DNA from: Geminicoccaceae bacterium
GTDB lineage: Bacteria > Pseudomonadota > Alphaproteobacteria > Geminicoccales > Geminicoccaceae
Direction of reading: 5' to 3'
Assembly (NCBI GenBank): GCA_020638495.1
Contig: JACKIN010000015.1
Location: 1 to 64,000, forward strand
DNA length: 64,000 bases
Each line of letters opens with the position of its first letter. The first letter of the stretch is position 1. This document shows positions 16,940 to 26,006 of the stretch, one piece after another. The position numbers and the translations under genes were made by a program. The notes under the pieces are model-generated. The model was not told the DNA's origin and did no database searches. It saw only the letters and a list, made by a program, of their open reading frames with translations.

Positions 16940-17899
16940 TCACTTCATCCGCCGGGCCCGCGCCCGGACCCAGGTGTTGAGGATGACGGCGACGATGGTC
17001 AGCGCACCGATGGCGAAGCGGAACCAGTTGGCGTCGATGCGCGCCATGACGAGGCCGTTGTCGATCACCCGGATCAGCGTCGTGCCGACGAGCATGCCGA
17101 CGAGCGAGCCGATGCCGCCGGTGAGCGCGGCACCGCCGATCACCGCCGCCGCGATCGCCTGCAATTCCAGCCCCTCGCCCAGAGCCGGCAGGGCCGAGCG
17201 CAGCCGGAGCGTGGTGATCATCCCGGCGAAGCCCGCGAGGAAGCTGCAGAGCATGAAGCAGAAGAGCTTCACCTTGCGCGTGTCGATGCCCATGTCGGCG
17301 GCGGCCTGGCTCTGCCCGCCGGTCGCGAAGATCCAGTTGCCGAGATTGGAGAAGTGCAGGACGATGCCCAGGATCAGCGCGAAGCCGGCGAACCAGAGCA
17401 TCGAGCTCCGGAAGAGGCCGAGATCGGCGACGAAGAGGTCGGTCGAGAGGTTGGCCGGAAAGGGCGGCGGGAACCCGCCCGAGAGCACCGTCGCCAGCGA
17501 GCGCGCCATGAACAGCATGCCGAGCGTCGTGACGAAGCTCGGGATGTTGAAGGTCAGCGTGATCCAGCCGTTGATGTAGCCGACCGCCAGCGCCAGGGCG
17601 AAGCCCATGAGCATGGCGACGATCGGCGGCACGCCCCAGCGCCCCATGGCGATGACCATCAGCATCGGCACGAGGGCGAAGACCGAGCCGACCGAGAGGT
17701 CGAACTCGCCGACGATCATCAGGATGCCGACGCCGAGCACGACGATGCCGAGCTCCGGCAGCGAGAAGAGCAGGACGCGCGTGTTGCCGTAGGAGGCGAA
17801 CTGCGGCGCCATGAAGCTGAAGCCGGCGACGACCACCACCAGCATGACGAGCGCGCTGATCTCCGGCCGCGACAGGAGGGTCTTCAGGATCGACTGCAT
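16940..17899 (-). CDS. sugar ABC importer permease, RbsC-like (319 aa)
   Basis: Inner-membrane channel subunit with about ten hydrophobic segments and the family's GxxxLAVGYINGWITLTFNIPSFVTTLG-like region (shown here as LAVGYINGWITLTFNIPSF), plus the cytoplasmic EAA-like loop (GGAALTGGIGSLVGMLVG). Length matches RbsC/AraH. Ten bases separate it from the ATPase gene and 68 from the binding protein gene, consistent with one operon. Confidence 0.92.
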   Translation of the reverse strand: MQSILKTLLSRPEISALVMLVVVVAGFSFMAPQFASYGNTRVLLFSLPELGIVVLGVGILMIVGEFDLSVGSVFALVPMLMVIAMGRWGVPPIVAMLMGFALALAVGYINGWITLTFNIPSFVTTLGMLFMARSLATVLSGGFPPPFPANLSTDLFVADLGLFRSSMLWFAGFALILGIVLHFSNLGNWIFATGGQSQAAADMGIDTRKVKLFCFMLCSFLAGFAGMITTLRLRSALPALGEGLELQAIAAAVIGGAALTGGIGSLVGMLVGTTLIRVIDNGLVMARIDANWFRFAIGALTIVAVILNTWVRARARRMK

Positions 17900-17967
17900 C
17901 AGGCACCCGAAAAGGCTTCCGGGCCACCGCGCGGGTGGCCCGGAGCGAATGGTTCAGACAATGGCGG

Positions 17968-18957
17968 TCAGCGGATGCCCTGCGCCGAGAGCTCGAGCAG
18001 CGCGTCCACCTGGTCGGGTGTGACCAGCGCCTTGCCGGTGTTCGCGTCATAGGCGCCGAGCTTGTACTTGTTCATCATGTGCAGCTGGTGGATCGGCACA
18101 TAGCCCTGGAGGAAGGGCTGCTGGTCGATGGTGAGCTGGATGTAGCCGGTCTTCATCTCGTCCAGCACCACCGGCACGAGATCGAAGCAGGCGAGCAGCA
18201 CCTCGCCGGGTTCCTTGCCGAGATCGCGCAAGCTGACCGCGGCACCGGCCGCCCAGTAGCCGACGTCGAAATAGGCCGTGGTCGGCGTGGTCTGCACATA
18301 GGCGGCGACACGCTGGCCGGTGATGGCGAGATCGAGGCCGCTGTCGATCTTCTCGTAAGTGATCTCGCGGCCGGGATTGTCGGCGATGTAGTCGTCCATG
18401 AAGCGCGCGATGCCGGCACCCCGGCTCTCGGCCCAGACCTGACCCGGCCCGGAGATGCCGATCAGCACATGGATCGGCCCCTCCGCGGGGAACTGCGGCG
18501 CCAGGCCGGCGGCGAGGTCGTAGCCCGCCTGCTCGAGGTCCTGGCCGGTGAAGGAGAGCCGGTGCGTCTTGTCGGGATGATCGACATTCGACGCCAGCAC
18601 CGGAATGCCGGCCTCCATGGCGCGGTCGATGGCCTCGTCGAAGATGTTGCCGCCGGCGAAGGTCATGATGATGCCGTCGGGATCCTGGGCGATCACCGCT
18701 TCCAGATTGTTGAGCTGCTCCTGGAAATTGCCGTCCTGCTGCAGGAAGACCATCTGGCAGTCGGCCTCGATCTGCCCGCAGGCCTCGTCCATGCCCTTCT
18801 TCACCGCCTGCCAGAAGACATTGGTCGGCGTCGCATGGTGCAGATAGGTGTAGCGCTCCTGGGCCTGGGCTGCCCCGCTCCAGCTCAGGAGCGCGAGGGC
18901 GGCCACACCGCCCGCCAGAGTCGATTTCAGTGCCAGTTTCAGCGCCGTTTCCAGCAT
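17968..18957 (-). CDS. sugar ABC importer periplasmic binding protein (329 aa)
   Basis: Type I periplasmic binding protein (RbsB-like). A signal peptide ends around AQA-QERYTY. The mature protein has the two-lobe pattern with NNLEAVIAQDPDGIIMTFAGG and a hinge region near TYEKIDSGLDL. GGGGAGG lies just upstream of the ATG. It is the first gene of the operon, so the region to its left, shared with divergent rtcB, should hold the promoter and GntR operator; I could not identify a convincing operator there. Confidence 0.92.
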   Translation of the reverse strand: MLETALKLALKSTLAGGVAALALLSWSGAAQAQERYTYLHHATPTNVFWQAVKKGMDEACGQIEADCQMVFLQQDGNFQEQLNNLEAVIAQDPDGIIMTFAGGNIFDEAIDRAMEAGIPVLASNVDHPDKTHRLSFTGQDLEQAGYDLAAGLAPQFPAEGPIHVLIGISGPGQVWAESRGAGIARFMDDYIADNPGREITYEKIDSGLDLAITGQRVAAYVQTTPTTAYFDVGYWAAGAAVSLRDLGKEPGEVLLACFDLVPVVLDEMKTGYIQLTIDQQPFLQGYVPIHQLHMMNKYKLGAYDANTGKALVTPDQVDALLELSAQGIR

Positions 18958-19090
18958 CGTTGACCTCCCCTATGATGACCCTCGAGCGGGTTGGCCGGGA
19001 GCCTAGTGGCCGCCCGTCCGACCGGCAAGATCAGATCAGGCCGACGACCGGCCGGACACGTTCCCTTTCGGGACATCCCTGGAAACCGCC

Positions 19091-20455
19091 ATGCCGAGGA
19101 TCGACGGCAAGACCTTGATCGAGATGGGCTACGAGCCCGGCCCGTGGTTCAAGGCCGCGCTCCTGGCCGCTTTGGCCGAGCCCGAGGCGGCCGAGCTGCG
19201 CCCGGTCATCGACCGCGTGCGCGACGCCTGGCTGGCGGCGGAGCGGAAGAAGATCGACGACGCCAGGGCCCAGGCCCGGAAAGCCCTGCCGGCCGGCGTG
19301 GTCCACGACCCGGGCGAGGCCGCGCCGGCACCGGTGGTCGTCGGCGAGCACGACGCCGGCACGGTGGCCCAGATGAACCGCTGCCTCGCCTATGGCAGCG
19401 TGCTCGGCGGGGCCATCTGCGCCGATGGCCACCTGGGATATGCCCAGCCGGTCGGCGGCGTCATCGCCTATCGCGAGCACGTCTCGGTCTCGGGCGTCGG
19501 CTTCGACATCGCCTGCGGCAACATGGCCGTGCGCACCGACCTCGCCACGGCCGACCTCGGCGACCGCGACGCCCTGGCCGATCGGCTCGCCCGCTCGCTC
19601 TCCTTCGGCATCGGCCGGAACAACGCGGAGACGGTCGAGCACGCGCTCCTCGACGATGCCGATGCCTGGCGGGAAGGTGACGTCGAGGATCTCCGCCAGA
19701 TGGCGGGCGAGCAGCTCGGCACGATCGGCTCCGGCAACCACTATGTCGATCTCTTCGCCGACCCCGAGGACAGGGTCTGGATCGGCGTCCATTTCGGCAG
19801 CCGCGGCTTCGGCCACAAGGCGGCCACGCGCTACCTCCAGATGGCCGGCGGCAAGGAGGGCATCGACGTGCCGCCCACCGTGCTCCACGTCGAGAGCGAG
19901 ATCGGCCGGCGCTATCTCGCCGCCATGCGCCTGGCCGGCCGCTATGCCTATGCCGGGCGCGAGTGGGTGGTCGGCAAGGTCCTGGAGCTGATCGGCGGCG
20001 AGGCCGTCGAGACCGTCCACAACCACCACAACTTCGCCTGGGAAGAGGACCACGGGGACGCCGGCAAGGCCTGGGTGGTGCGCAAGGGCGCCACCCCCGC
20101 CTTCCCCGGCCAGCGCGGCTTCGTCGGCGGCTCGATGGGCGACGACGCGGTGATCGTCGAGGGCGTCGGCGGGGCCGCGTCGAAGGCCATCTGGCGCTCG
20201 ACCATCCACGGCGCCGGGCGGACCTTCGGCCGGCGCGAGGCCATCCGCCGCTTCGCCCGGCCCGAGATGGACGCCTGGCTGAAGGAGCGCCGCGTCACCT
20301 TGCGCGGCGCCGGGCTCGACGAGAGCCCGATGGCCTATCGCCGCCTCGACGCCGTGCTCGCCCACCACGCCGACACCATCCGCGTCGTCACCCGGCTGCG
20401 CCCGCTCGTCGTCGTCATGGCCGGCGCCGGCGAGGTGGACCCGTACAAGGACTGA
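19091..20455 (+). CDS. rtcB: RtcB-family RNA ligase (454 aa)
   Basis: GTP-dependent 3'-phosphate RNA ligase of the RtcB family. Metal and active-site residues are visible: DGHLGY (residues 112-117), C142 in GFDIACGNM, H217 in GSGNHY, H234 in VHFGSRG, the HNHHN cluster near 310-314, and H373 in HGAGR, which corresponds to the guanylated histidine. Length is normal. No RtcA cyclase, archease or RtcR regulator is nearby. The only upstream ribosome site is a weak GGAAA. It is followed 20 bases later by a VOC-family gene, which may share its transcript. Confidence 0.93.
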   Translation: MPRIDGKTLIEMGYEPGPWFKAALLAALAEPEAAELRPVIDRVRDAWLAAERKKIDDARAQARKALPAGVVHDPGEAAPAPVVVGEHDAGTVAQMNRCLAYGSVLGGAICADGHLGYAQPVGGVIAYREHVSVSGVGFDIACGNMAVRTDLATADLGDRDALADRLARSLSFGIGRNNAETVEHALLDDADAWREGDVEDLRQMAGEQLGTIGSGNHYVDLFADPEDRVWIGVHFGSRGFGHKAATRYLQMAGGKEGIDVPPTVLHVESEIGRRYLAAMRLAGRYAYAGREWVVGKVLELIGGEAVETVHNHHNFAWEEDHGDAGKAWVVRKGATPAFPGQRGFVGGSMGDDAVIVEGVGGAASKAIWRSTIHGAGRTFGRREAIRRFARPEMDAWLKERRVTLRGAGLDESPMAYRRLDAVLAHHADTIRVVTRLRPLVVVMAGAGEVDPYKD

Positions 20456-20475
20456 TTGGCAAGGACCGAACGCCC

Positions 20476-20871
20476 ATGCTGAGCCACGTCACCATCGGCA
20501 CCAACGACCTCAAGCGCGCCAAGGCCTTCTACGACCGGATCATGGCCGTGCTGCGCATCCCCTGCATCGCCGACGAGCAGCTCAACGGCCTCGTGGGTTA
20601 TGCCGAAAGCCGGCAGACAACGCCGCAGCTCTACCTGATGCGGCCGATCGACGGCCGGCCCGCCGCCGTCGGCAACGGCCAGACCTTCGCCTTCCTGGCG
20701 CAGGACCGCGCCACCGTCCGCGCCTTCCATCAGGCGGCGCTGGCCGCCGGCGGCACCTGCGCCGGCCCGCCCGGGCTGCGCGCCCACTACCATCCCGACT
20801 ATTACGGCGCCTATGTGCGCGACCCCGACGGCCACAAGCTCGCCTGCGCCTGCCACCTGCCGGAAGACTGA
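20476..20871 (+). CDS. VOC-superfamily (glyoxalase/dioxygenase fold) protein (131 aa)
   Basis: Small metalloprotein of the vicinal oxygen chelate superfamily. It starts MLSHVTIGTNDLKRAKAFYD, where H4 is the usual first metal ligand, and ends with AYVRDPDGHKLACACH, the usual second half-site. Two beta-alpha-beta-beta-beta modules fit the length. AAGGA precedes the ATG. The reaction cannot be deduced; relatives include glyoxalases, resistance proteins and extradiol dioxygenases. Confidence 0.88.
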   Translation: MLSHVTIGTNDLKRAKAFYDRIMAVLRIPCIADEQLNGLVGYAESRQTTPQLYLMRPIDGRPAAVGNGQTFAFLAQDRATVRAFHQAALAAGGTCAGPPGLRAHYHPDYYGAYVRDPDGHKLACACHLPED

Positions 20872-20945
20872 GCCACCCCGAGCACGTTGCCTCGATCGCC
20901 GCGAGCACCCATAGTCCCGGTGCCAGCGGCGGGGAGGAACGAAAG

Positions 20946-21839
20946 ATGCGGATCGAGATCGCGCTCGATGCCGGGAACGGCGTCGGCGAGGGGCCGTTCT
21001 GGGACGATGTCGAGAACGTGCTCCGATGGGTCGACATCTCGAAAAAGCGCGTCCATCGCTGGCACCCGGCCACCGGTGCCCGCCGCCACTGGCAGCTCGA
21101 CGACTTCCCCTCGGCCGTGGTGCCCTGCGAGCAGCGTCAGGGCCTGCTCCTCGCCATGCGCGACGGCGTCTACCTCATGGACGAGGCGACCGGCGCGCTC
21201 GAGCTCTTCGTCGCCCACGAGCCCGACCGGCCCGAGAACCGCACCAACGAGGCCAAATGCGCGCCCGACGGCAGCTTCTGGGTCGGCACGATGCAGAACA
21301 ATTTGCACCCCGACGGCAGCCCGAAGCCCATGACCGGATCGACCGGCGCCCTCTACCGCATCCGCCACGACGGCGGCATCACCCGCGAGGTCGACCATGT
21401 CGGCCTCTCCAACACGCTGGCCTGGACCGACGAGGGCCGGACCCTCCTCTTCGCCGACACACTCACCGGCGTCATCAGCGCCTGGGAGGTCCGGGACGAC
21501 GGCCGGCTCGGCGCGTCGCGCGTCTTCAGCGACGAGAAGCTGCCGGGCTATTGCGACGGCTCGGCGATCGACGCCGAGGGCTATCTCTGGAACTGCCGCT
21601 TCGCCGGCTCCTCGATCGTCCGCTTCGCGCCGGACGGCTCGGTCGATCGCATCATCGAGCTGCCGGTCAGCCAGCCCACCTCCTGCTGCTTCGCCGGCCC
21701 CGACCTCGCCACCCTCTTCGTCACCTCCGCCCGCCACGGCCTCGACGCCGCCGCCCTCGCGAGAAATCCCGCCGAGGGTGCGGTCCTCGCCATCGAGACC
21801 GACGTGCGCGGCACCCCATCCATCCGCTTCGCCGGCTGA
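20946..21839 (+). CDS. SMP-30/gluconolactonase-family hydrolase (297 aa)
   Basis: Six-bladed beta-propeller lactonase of the SMP-30/regucalcin family. Metal ligands are visible: Glu in NGVGEGPFWDD, Asn in NRTNEAKCAPDGSFWVGTM, and Asp in YCDGSAIDAEG. It probably opens a sugar lactone in the cytoplasm. GGGGAGGAA precedes the ATG. It is followed 12 bases later by the acetamidase-like gene. A link with the sugar importer and SDR upstream is possible but they are on the opposite strand. Confidence 0.92.
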   Translation: MRIEIALDAGNGVGEGPFWDDVENVLRWVDISKKRVHRWHPATGARRHWQLDDFPSAVVPCEQRQGLLLAMRDGVYLMDEATGALELFVAHEPDRPENRTNEAKCAPDGSFWVGTMQNNLHPDGSPKPMTGSTGALYRIRHDGGITREVDHVGLSNTLAWTDEGRTLLFADTLTGVISAWEVRDDGRLGASRVFSDEKLPGYCDGSAIDAEGYLWNCRFAGSSIVRFAPDGSVDRIIELPVSQPTSCCFAGPDLATLFVTSARHGLDAAALARNPAEGAVLAIETDVRGTPSIRFAG

Positions 21840-21851
21840 AGGACACCGACC

Positions 21852-22790
21852 ATGCCCCGCCAACACGAGCTGCCCGCCACCCCCGAGAACATCGCCTGGG
21901 GCTACATCGACGCGGCGCGGCCCGCCGTGCTCAGGGTCGCCTCGGGCGACACCGTCCGGCTTGCGAGCTGGGCGGCCGCCCGCGAGGCCGACCTGCCGCC
22001 CGACCGCTCGCTCGTCCAGGCCGGCCACCTCGAAGCGCTCCACCGCTGCCCGCCCGGCCCGACCAGCCACATGATCACGGGGCCGGTGCATGTCGAAGGG
22101 GCAGAGCCCGGCGACGTGCTGCAGATCGACATCCTCGAGGTGACGCCGATCGACCGCTGGGGCTGGACCGCCATCAAGCCGCTCCTGGGCACCTTGTCCG
22201 ACGAGTTCGACAACCTCTCCATCATCCACCCCCTGATCGACCTCGAGGGCGGCACCGCCCGCCTGCCCTGGGGCAGGGATCTGCCGCTCGACCCCTTCTT
22301 CGGCGTCGTCACCGTGGCGCCCCCGCCGCATTGGGGCCGCTGCTCCTCGATGCAGCCGCGCAAGTTCGGCGGCAATCTCGACAACAAGGAGCTGCGCGCC
22401 GGCAGCACGCTCTATCTGCCGGTCTTCAACGAGGGTGCCCTCTTCTCCGCCGGCGACGGCCACGGCATGCAGGGCGACGGCGAGGTCTGCGTCACCGCCC
22501 TCGAGACGGGCCTCTCCGGCTCCTTCCGCCTCACCGTCAGGAAGGATCTCGACTACGCCTACCCCTTCGCCGAGACCGCCAGCCACCTGATCTCGATGGG
22601 CCTCCATGCCGAGCTCGACGAGGCCGCCCGGATCGCCGTGCGCGAGATGATCGCCCACATCCGCCGCCGCACCAGCCTCAGCCGCGAGGAGGCCTACATG
22701 CTCTGCTCGCTGGCCGCCGACCTGCGCGTCACCCAGACCGTCGACGGCGAGAAGGGCTGCCACATGATGCTGGCGAAGGCCCACCTCTAG
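21852..22790 (+). CDS. acetamidase/formamidase family protein (312 aa)
   Basis: Amidase of the FmdA/AmdA family, hydrolysing formamide, acetamide or a related amide. The family N-terminal pattern ENIAWGYIDAARPAVLRVASGD, the GPVHVEGAEPGDVLQIDIL motif and the GDGHGMQGDGEVC acidic/histidine motif are visible. AAGGA precedes the ATG. If it produces formate, the formate dehydrogenase in this window could use it; that link is speculative. Its last 62 bases overlap the convergent torD gene. Confidence 0.92.
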   Translation: MPRQHELPATPENIAWGYIDAARPAVLRVASGDTVRLASWAAAREADLPPDRSLVQAGHLEALHRCPPGPTSHMITGPVHVEGAEPGDVLQIDILEVTPIDRWGWTAIKPLLGTLSDEFDNLSIIHPLIDLEGGTARLPWGRDLPLDPFFGVVTVAPPPHWGRCSSMQPRKFGGNLDNKELRAGSTLYLPVFNEGALFSAGDGHGMQGDGEVCVTALETGLSGSFRLTVRKDLDYAYPFAETASHLISMGLHAELDEAARIAVREMIAHIRRRTSLSREEAYMLCSLAADLRVTQTVDGEKGCHMMLAKAHL

Positions 22791-23481
22791 CGAACGACGC
22801 CGCGACGTCGCCGAGAAAGCCCGCATCGTGCTCGACCAGGGCGAGCAGAAGGGCGGCGAGCGCGGGATAGAGGTCGAGGCGAGGTGACGCTCGCTGGCTG
22901 CGCGCGGCGAAGCTCGGCAGCCAGGGCAGCAGGGCATCGCGCAGGAACGCGGCCTGGTCGCGTGCCGCCTCGGCGACATCCGCCGCGCCCGCCTGCTCCT
23001 GGGCGATCCGCGCCATCAAGGCGAGATGGACCGCGAGGTGATCGGCCGGCTCCTTGAAGTCGTCCCGGATGGCGAGCGATGCGCGAGCGAGAAAGGCGCG
23101 CATGCGCGCCTCGGCCGGGCCGAAGAGATGCCCCTGCCCGGCGTCGTGGGCCGAGGCGTAGGGCAAGGCGCCGGCGCTGGCATCGAGCAGGAACAGCTGC
23201 GCGAAATCCGCCGCCAGCTCGAGATGCGCGTCCCGCACCTCGCGCAGCGCGTCGATGGCCGCCTGCAGGCGGCCGGCCTCCGCGCCCAGGCCCATGGTCG
23301 CGAAGCCCTCGAGCAGGGGTGCCGCCTCGCCCGCGAGGTAGGCGGCGAGCCGCGCCTGGGGGATCTCGGCGGCGTACAGCGTGGAGAGCCAGCCGTAGAC
23401 GAGCGCCCGCTGCTCGCTGACCGTCGCCCATTCGCCGGGGCTCAAGGGTGCCTCGACGTCCTCGGACCGGCTCTCAGGCAT
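22729..23481 (-). CDS. torD: TorD-family chaperone for TorA (250 aa)
   Basis: Cytoplasmic chaperone of the TorD/DmsD family. The family motif is present as GALPYASAHDAGQGHLFG, followed by EPADHLAVHLALMARIA, the equivalent of the EPEDH motif. Its ATG lies just inside the torA stop (8-base overlap), a clear sign of coupling to its client gene. The C-terminal tail (after about residue 230) is arginine/serine-rich and overlaps the end of the convergent acetamidase gene. It differs clearly from the FDH-linked TorD at 6655-7260. Confidence 0.9.
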   Translation of the reverse strand: MPESRSEDVEAPLSPGEWATVSEQRALVYGWLSTLYAAEIPQARLAAYLAGEAAPLLEGFATMGLGAEAGRLQAAIDALREVRDAHLELAADFAQLFLLDASAGALPYASAHDAGQGHLFGPAEARMRAFLARASLAIRDDFKEPADHLAVHLALMARIAQEQAGAADVAEAARDQAAFLRDALLPWLPSFAARSQRASPRLDLYPALAALLLALVEHDAGFLGDVAASFARGGPSPASCGSPSRRRRSG

Positions 23482-25993
23482 CGCCCTTGATCGGATTGCC
23501 ATCGGGATCGACCTCGATCGGCCCGCCGAAGGCGGTCACCGCCGGCGCCGTGCCGACGAATTTCTCCATCTCGACGATGCAGGTATTGGCGCTCGGCGCC
23601 TGCGCCAGGCTCGACGTGCCGATGTCCATGGTCAGCGTGTTCGGGTCGCCATAGGTGTCGAGGGCGCCGATCTCGGGGCCGGTCGGGCCGTACCAGGCGC
23701 CTTCCTGGATCCGCACCACGCCCGGCGGGAAGTCGTCGGACACGTGGGCGCCGGCGAGCAACTGGCCGCGATCGTTGAACACGCGCACGATGTCCCCGTG
23801 CGCGATGCCCCGGGCGGCCGCGTCCTCGGGGCTCATGAAGATGGGCTCGCGCCCCTGGATCGCATAGGTCTCGCGCAACGGCTCGGATTCGCACAATTGC
23901 GAGTGCAGGCGGTTGTCCGGATGGACCGATTGCAGCCACAACGGGAAGCGGTCGGAGCCGGGGCCGCCGTGCGAGCGCTCGATCTTCTCCATCCAGATCG
24001 GGTGGCCCTTGCAGTCGGCGTAGCCGTAGCGCTCGATCTTGCGGCTGAAGATCTCGATGAAGCCCGAGGGCGTGCCCAGCGCGTTGACCTCGGGGTCGTC
24101 GCGAAAGCTCGCGTGGCGCACCCAGGGCTCGCCCTCGGGGAAGAGGTGGTAGCCCTTCTCCCAGAACTCGGCGAAGGGCGGCATCGGCATGTCCTTGAGC
24201 ATGTTCTCGGCGACGCACTCGTTGTAGAGGTGCTCGATCCACTGCATCTCGTTCATGCCGCGGGTGTACTCGTTCTCGCGGTTGAAGCGCCGGCAGAGCG
24301 CGCTGAAGATCGCGAAGTCGGGGCGCGAGTTGAACAGCGGGTCGACGAGCTTGTGCATCGCCAGCACGCCGCGGTTGCTGTACGAGCCGTAGGCATCGAG
24401 GTCGTTGCGCTCGAACGGCGTGCAGGCCGGCAGCACGATGTCGGCGAAGCGGCAGGTGGCGGTCCAGTTGTAGTCGATCGCGACCACCGTCTCGAGCCGG
24501 TGGTAGGCCTCCTTCATGCGGTTTCGCTGCTGCTGCCGGTGCCACTGGTTGTGGCCGATGAAGACGCCCATCCTGTAGGGCGGCAGCTTGACCTTCGCCC
24601 CGTTGAAGTCGATCTCCTTGCCGGGCTCGAGCAGCGCGTCGATCGCCCGCGAGATCGGGATCACCGCGCTGTAGCCCTGGTAGTCGGTGTTGTCGTGCTT
24701 GGGCGTGCGGCCCGGATCGAGGTTGAGCGGAAAGGCGCCCGGCATCGCGGCACCCGAGGAGGACACGCCGACCGAGCTGTAGTGGTGCGAGAAGCTGATG
24801 CCGCCGCCCGGCAGGCCGATCTGGCCGAGCAACGTCGCCAGCACCGCCCCCATCCAGTAGGGCTGCTCGCCGTGCTGCTGGCGCTGCACCGCCCAGCCGA
24901 AGACGAGCTGGGTGCGGTTGCCGGCCATGAGCCGTGCGAGCTCGCGAATGCGCTCCGCCGGCACGCCGCAGATGGCCTCGGCCCATTCCGGCGTCTTCTC
25001 GACCATGTCCTCGGTCTTGCCCTCGAGGTAGGGCACGAAGCGGTCGAAGCCCAGCGCATAGGTCTCGAGGAACTCGGCATCGTAGAGCTCCTCCGTGACC
25101 AGGGTGTGCGCCATCGCCAGCATCAGCGGCACATCGGTCAAGGGATTGACGTACTGGTGCTCGCACTCGAGGTAGTTCTGCGTCTTGCTGCGCACCGGAT
25201 CGACGCTGATCACCCGGATCTCGCCCCTGGCGATCTTGTCCTTCAATTGCGCGTAGTAGGCGTAGGCCTCGTGGGTCTCGGTGTTCCAGCCGACCTGCAG
25301 GTTCTTGATCGGATCGTTGGCCCAGAAGACGATCACCTGGCTCTGCTCGAGGATGACCTCCCACGAGGTGCCCTGCGAGTAGACCTCGGTGGAGCCGAGG
25401 ATATAGGGCAGGATCACCTGCCCCGCCCCCGTCGAGTAGTCGCCGATCGTGCCGACGCTGCGCCCGTGCATGGCGATCGCGCGCACCATGTGGTTGCCGC
25501 AGCTGTGCATCTGGCCGACCGAGCGCCAGCCGACGCCGGCGGTGTGCAGCGCCCAGGGCCCGTGCTCCTGCTGCACCCGCTCGAGCTCGGCGTAGAAGAG
25601 GTCGATGGCTTCGTCCCAGCCGACCCGCACGAAGCGGTTGTCGCCGCGCCGCGTCGTGTCGCTCTTGTGCCGGTTCCTGTACCAGTCGAGCCGCACCATC
25701 GGGTAGCGGATGCGGGACGGGCTGTAGATCAGCCCGATGATCCCCTTGATCATCTCGGTCGGGTGCTGGTCCAGCTCGAGCGGCTGCACCTCCAGCACCC
25801 GGTCGTTGACCACCTTGGCGCGAATGGCGCCGAAGTGCGAGCCGGTGATCTTCCAGGTGGTGATGTCGTCGGTCATCTCCACGCCGGCGCCCTGCGCCTT
25901 GCCGGGGCTCGGGGTGAGCAGGCTGGGCGCCACCAGGCCCGTGCCCGATATCGCCGCCATGCCCTTGAGGAAATCGCGCCTCGGGAAGCTCAT
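23474..25993 (-). CDS. torA: TMAO/DMSO reductase catalytic subunit, Tat-exported (839 aa)
   Basis: Periplasmic molybdenum enzyme reducing trimethylamine N-oxide and/or dimethyl sulfoxide as respiratory electron acceptor. A Tat leader starts at PRRDFLKG (residues 4-11). The molybdenum ligand is Ser187 in GDYSTGAG, as in TorA/DorA, and there is no N-terminal Fe-S cysteine set, also as in that group. Domains I-IV of the bis-MGD fold run to the C-terminus. Length equals known TorA proteins. It sits between the pentaheme cytochrome and its chaperone. TMAO versus DMSO preference cannot be told from sequence. Confidence 0.95.
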   Translation of the reverse strand: MSFPRRDFLKGMAAISGTGLVAPSLLTPSPGKAQGAGVEMTDDITTWKITGSHFGAIRAKVVNDRVLEVQPLELDQHPTEMIKGIIGLIYSPSRIRYPMVRLDWYRNRHKSDTTRRGDNRFVRVGWDEAIDLFYAELERVQQEHGPWALHTAGVGWRSVGQMHSCGNHMVRAIAMHGRSVGTIGDYSTGAGQVILPYILGSTEVYSQGTSWEVILEQSQVIVFWANDPIKNLQVGWNTETHEAYAYYAQLKDKIARGEIRVISVDPVRSKTQNYLECEHQYVNPLTDVPLMLAMAHTLVTEELYDAEFLETYALGFDRFVPYLEGKTEDMVEKTPEWAEAICGVPAERIRELARLMAGNRTQLVFGWAVQRQQHGEQPYWMGAVLATLLGQIGLPGGGISFSHHYSSVGVSSSGAAMPGAFPLNLDPGRTPKHDNTDYQGYSAVIPISRAIDALLEPGKEIDFNGAKVKLPPYRMGVFIGHNQWHRQQQRNRMKEAYHRLETVVAIDYNWTATCRFADIVLPACTPFERNDLDAYGSYSNRGVLAMHKLVDPLFNSRPDFAIFSALCRRFNRENEYTRGMNEMQWIEHLYNECVAENMLKDMPMPPFAEFWEKGYHLFPEGEPWVRHASFRDDPEVNALGTPSGFIEIFSRKIERYGYADCKGHPIWMEKIERSHGGPGSDRFPLWLQSVHPDNRLHSQLCESEPLRETYAIQGREPIFMSPEDAAARGIAHGDIVRVFNDRGQLLAGAHVSDDFPPGVVRIQEGAWYGPTGPEIGALDTYGDPNTLTMDIGTSSLAQAPSANTCIVEMEKFVGTAPAVTAFGGPIEVDPDGNPIKGDA

Positions 25994-26006
25994 GGGCTCA
26001 TCCTCG

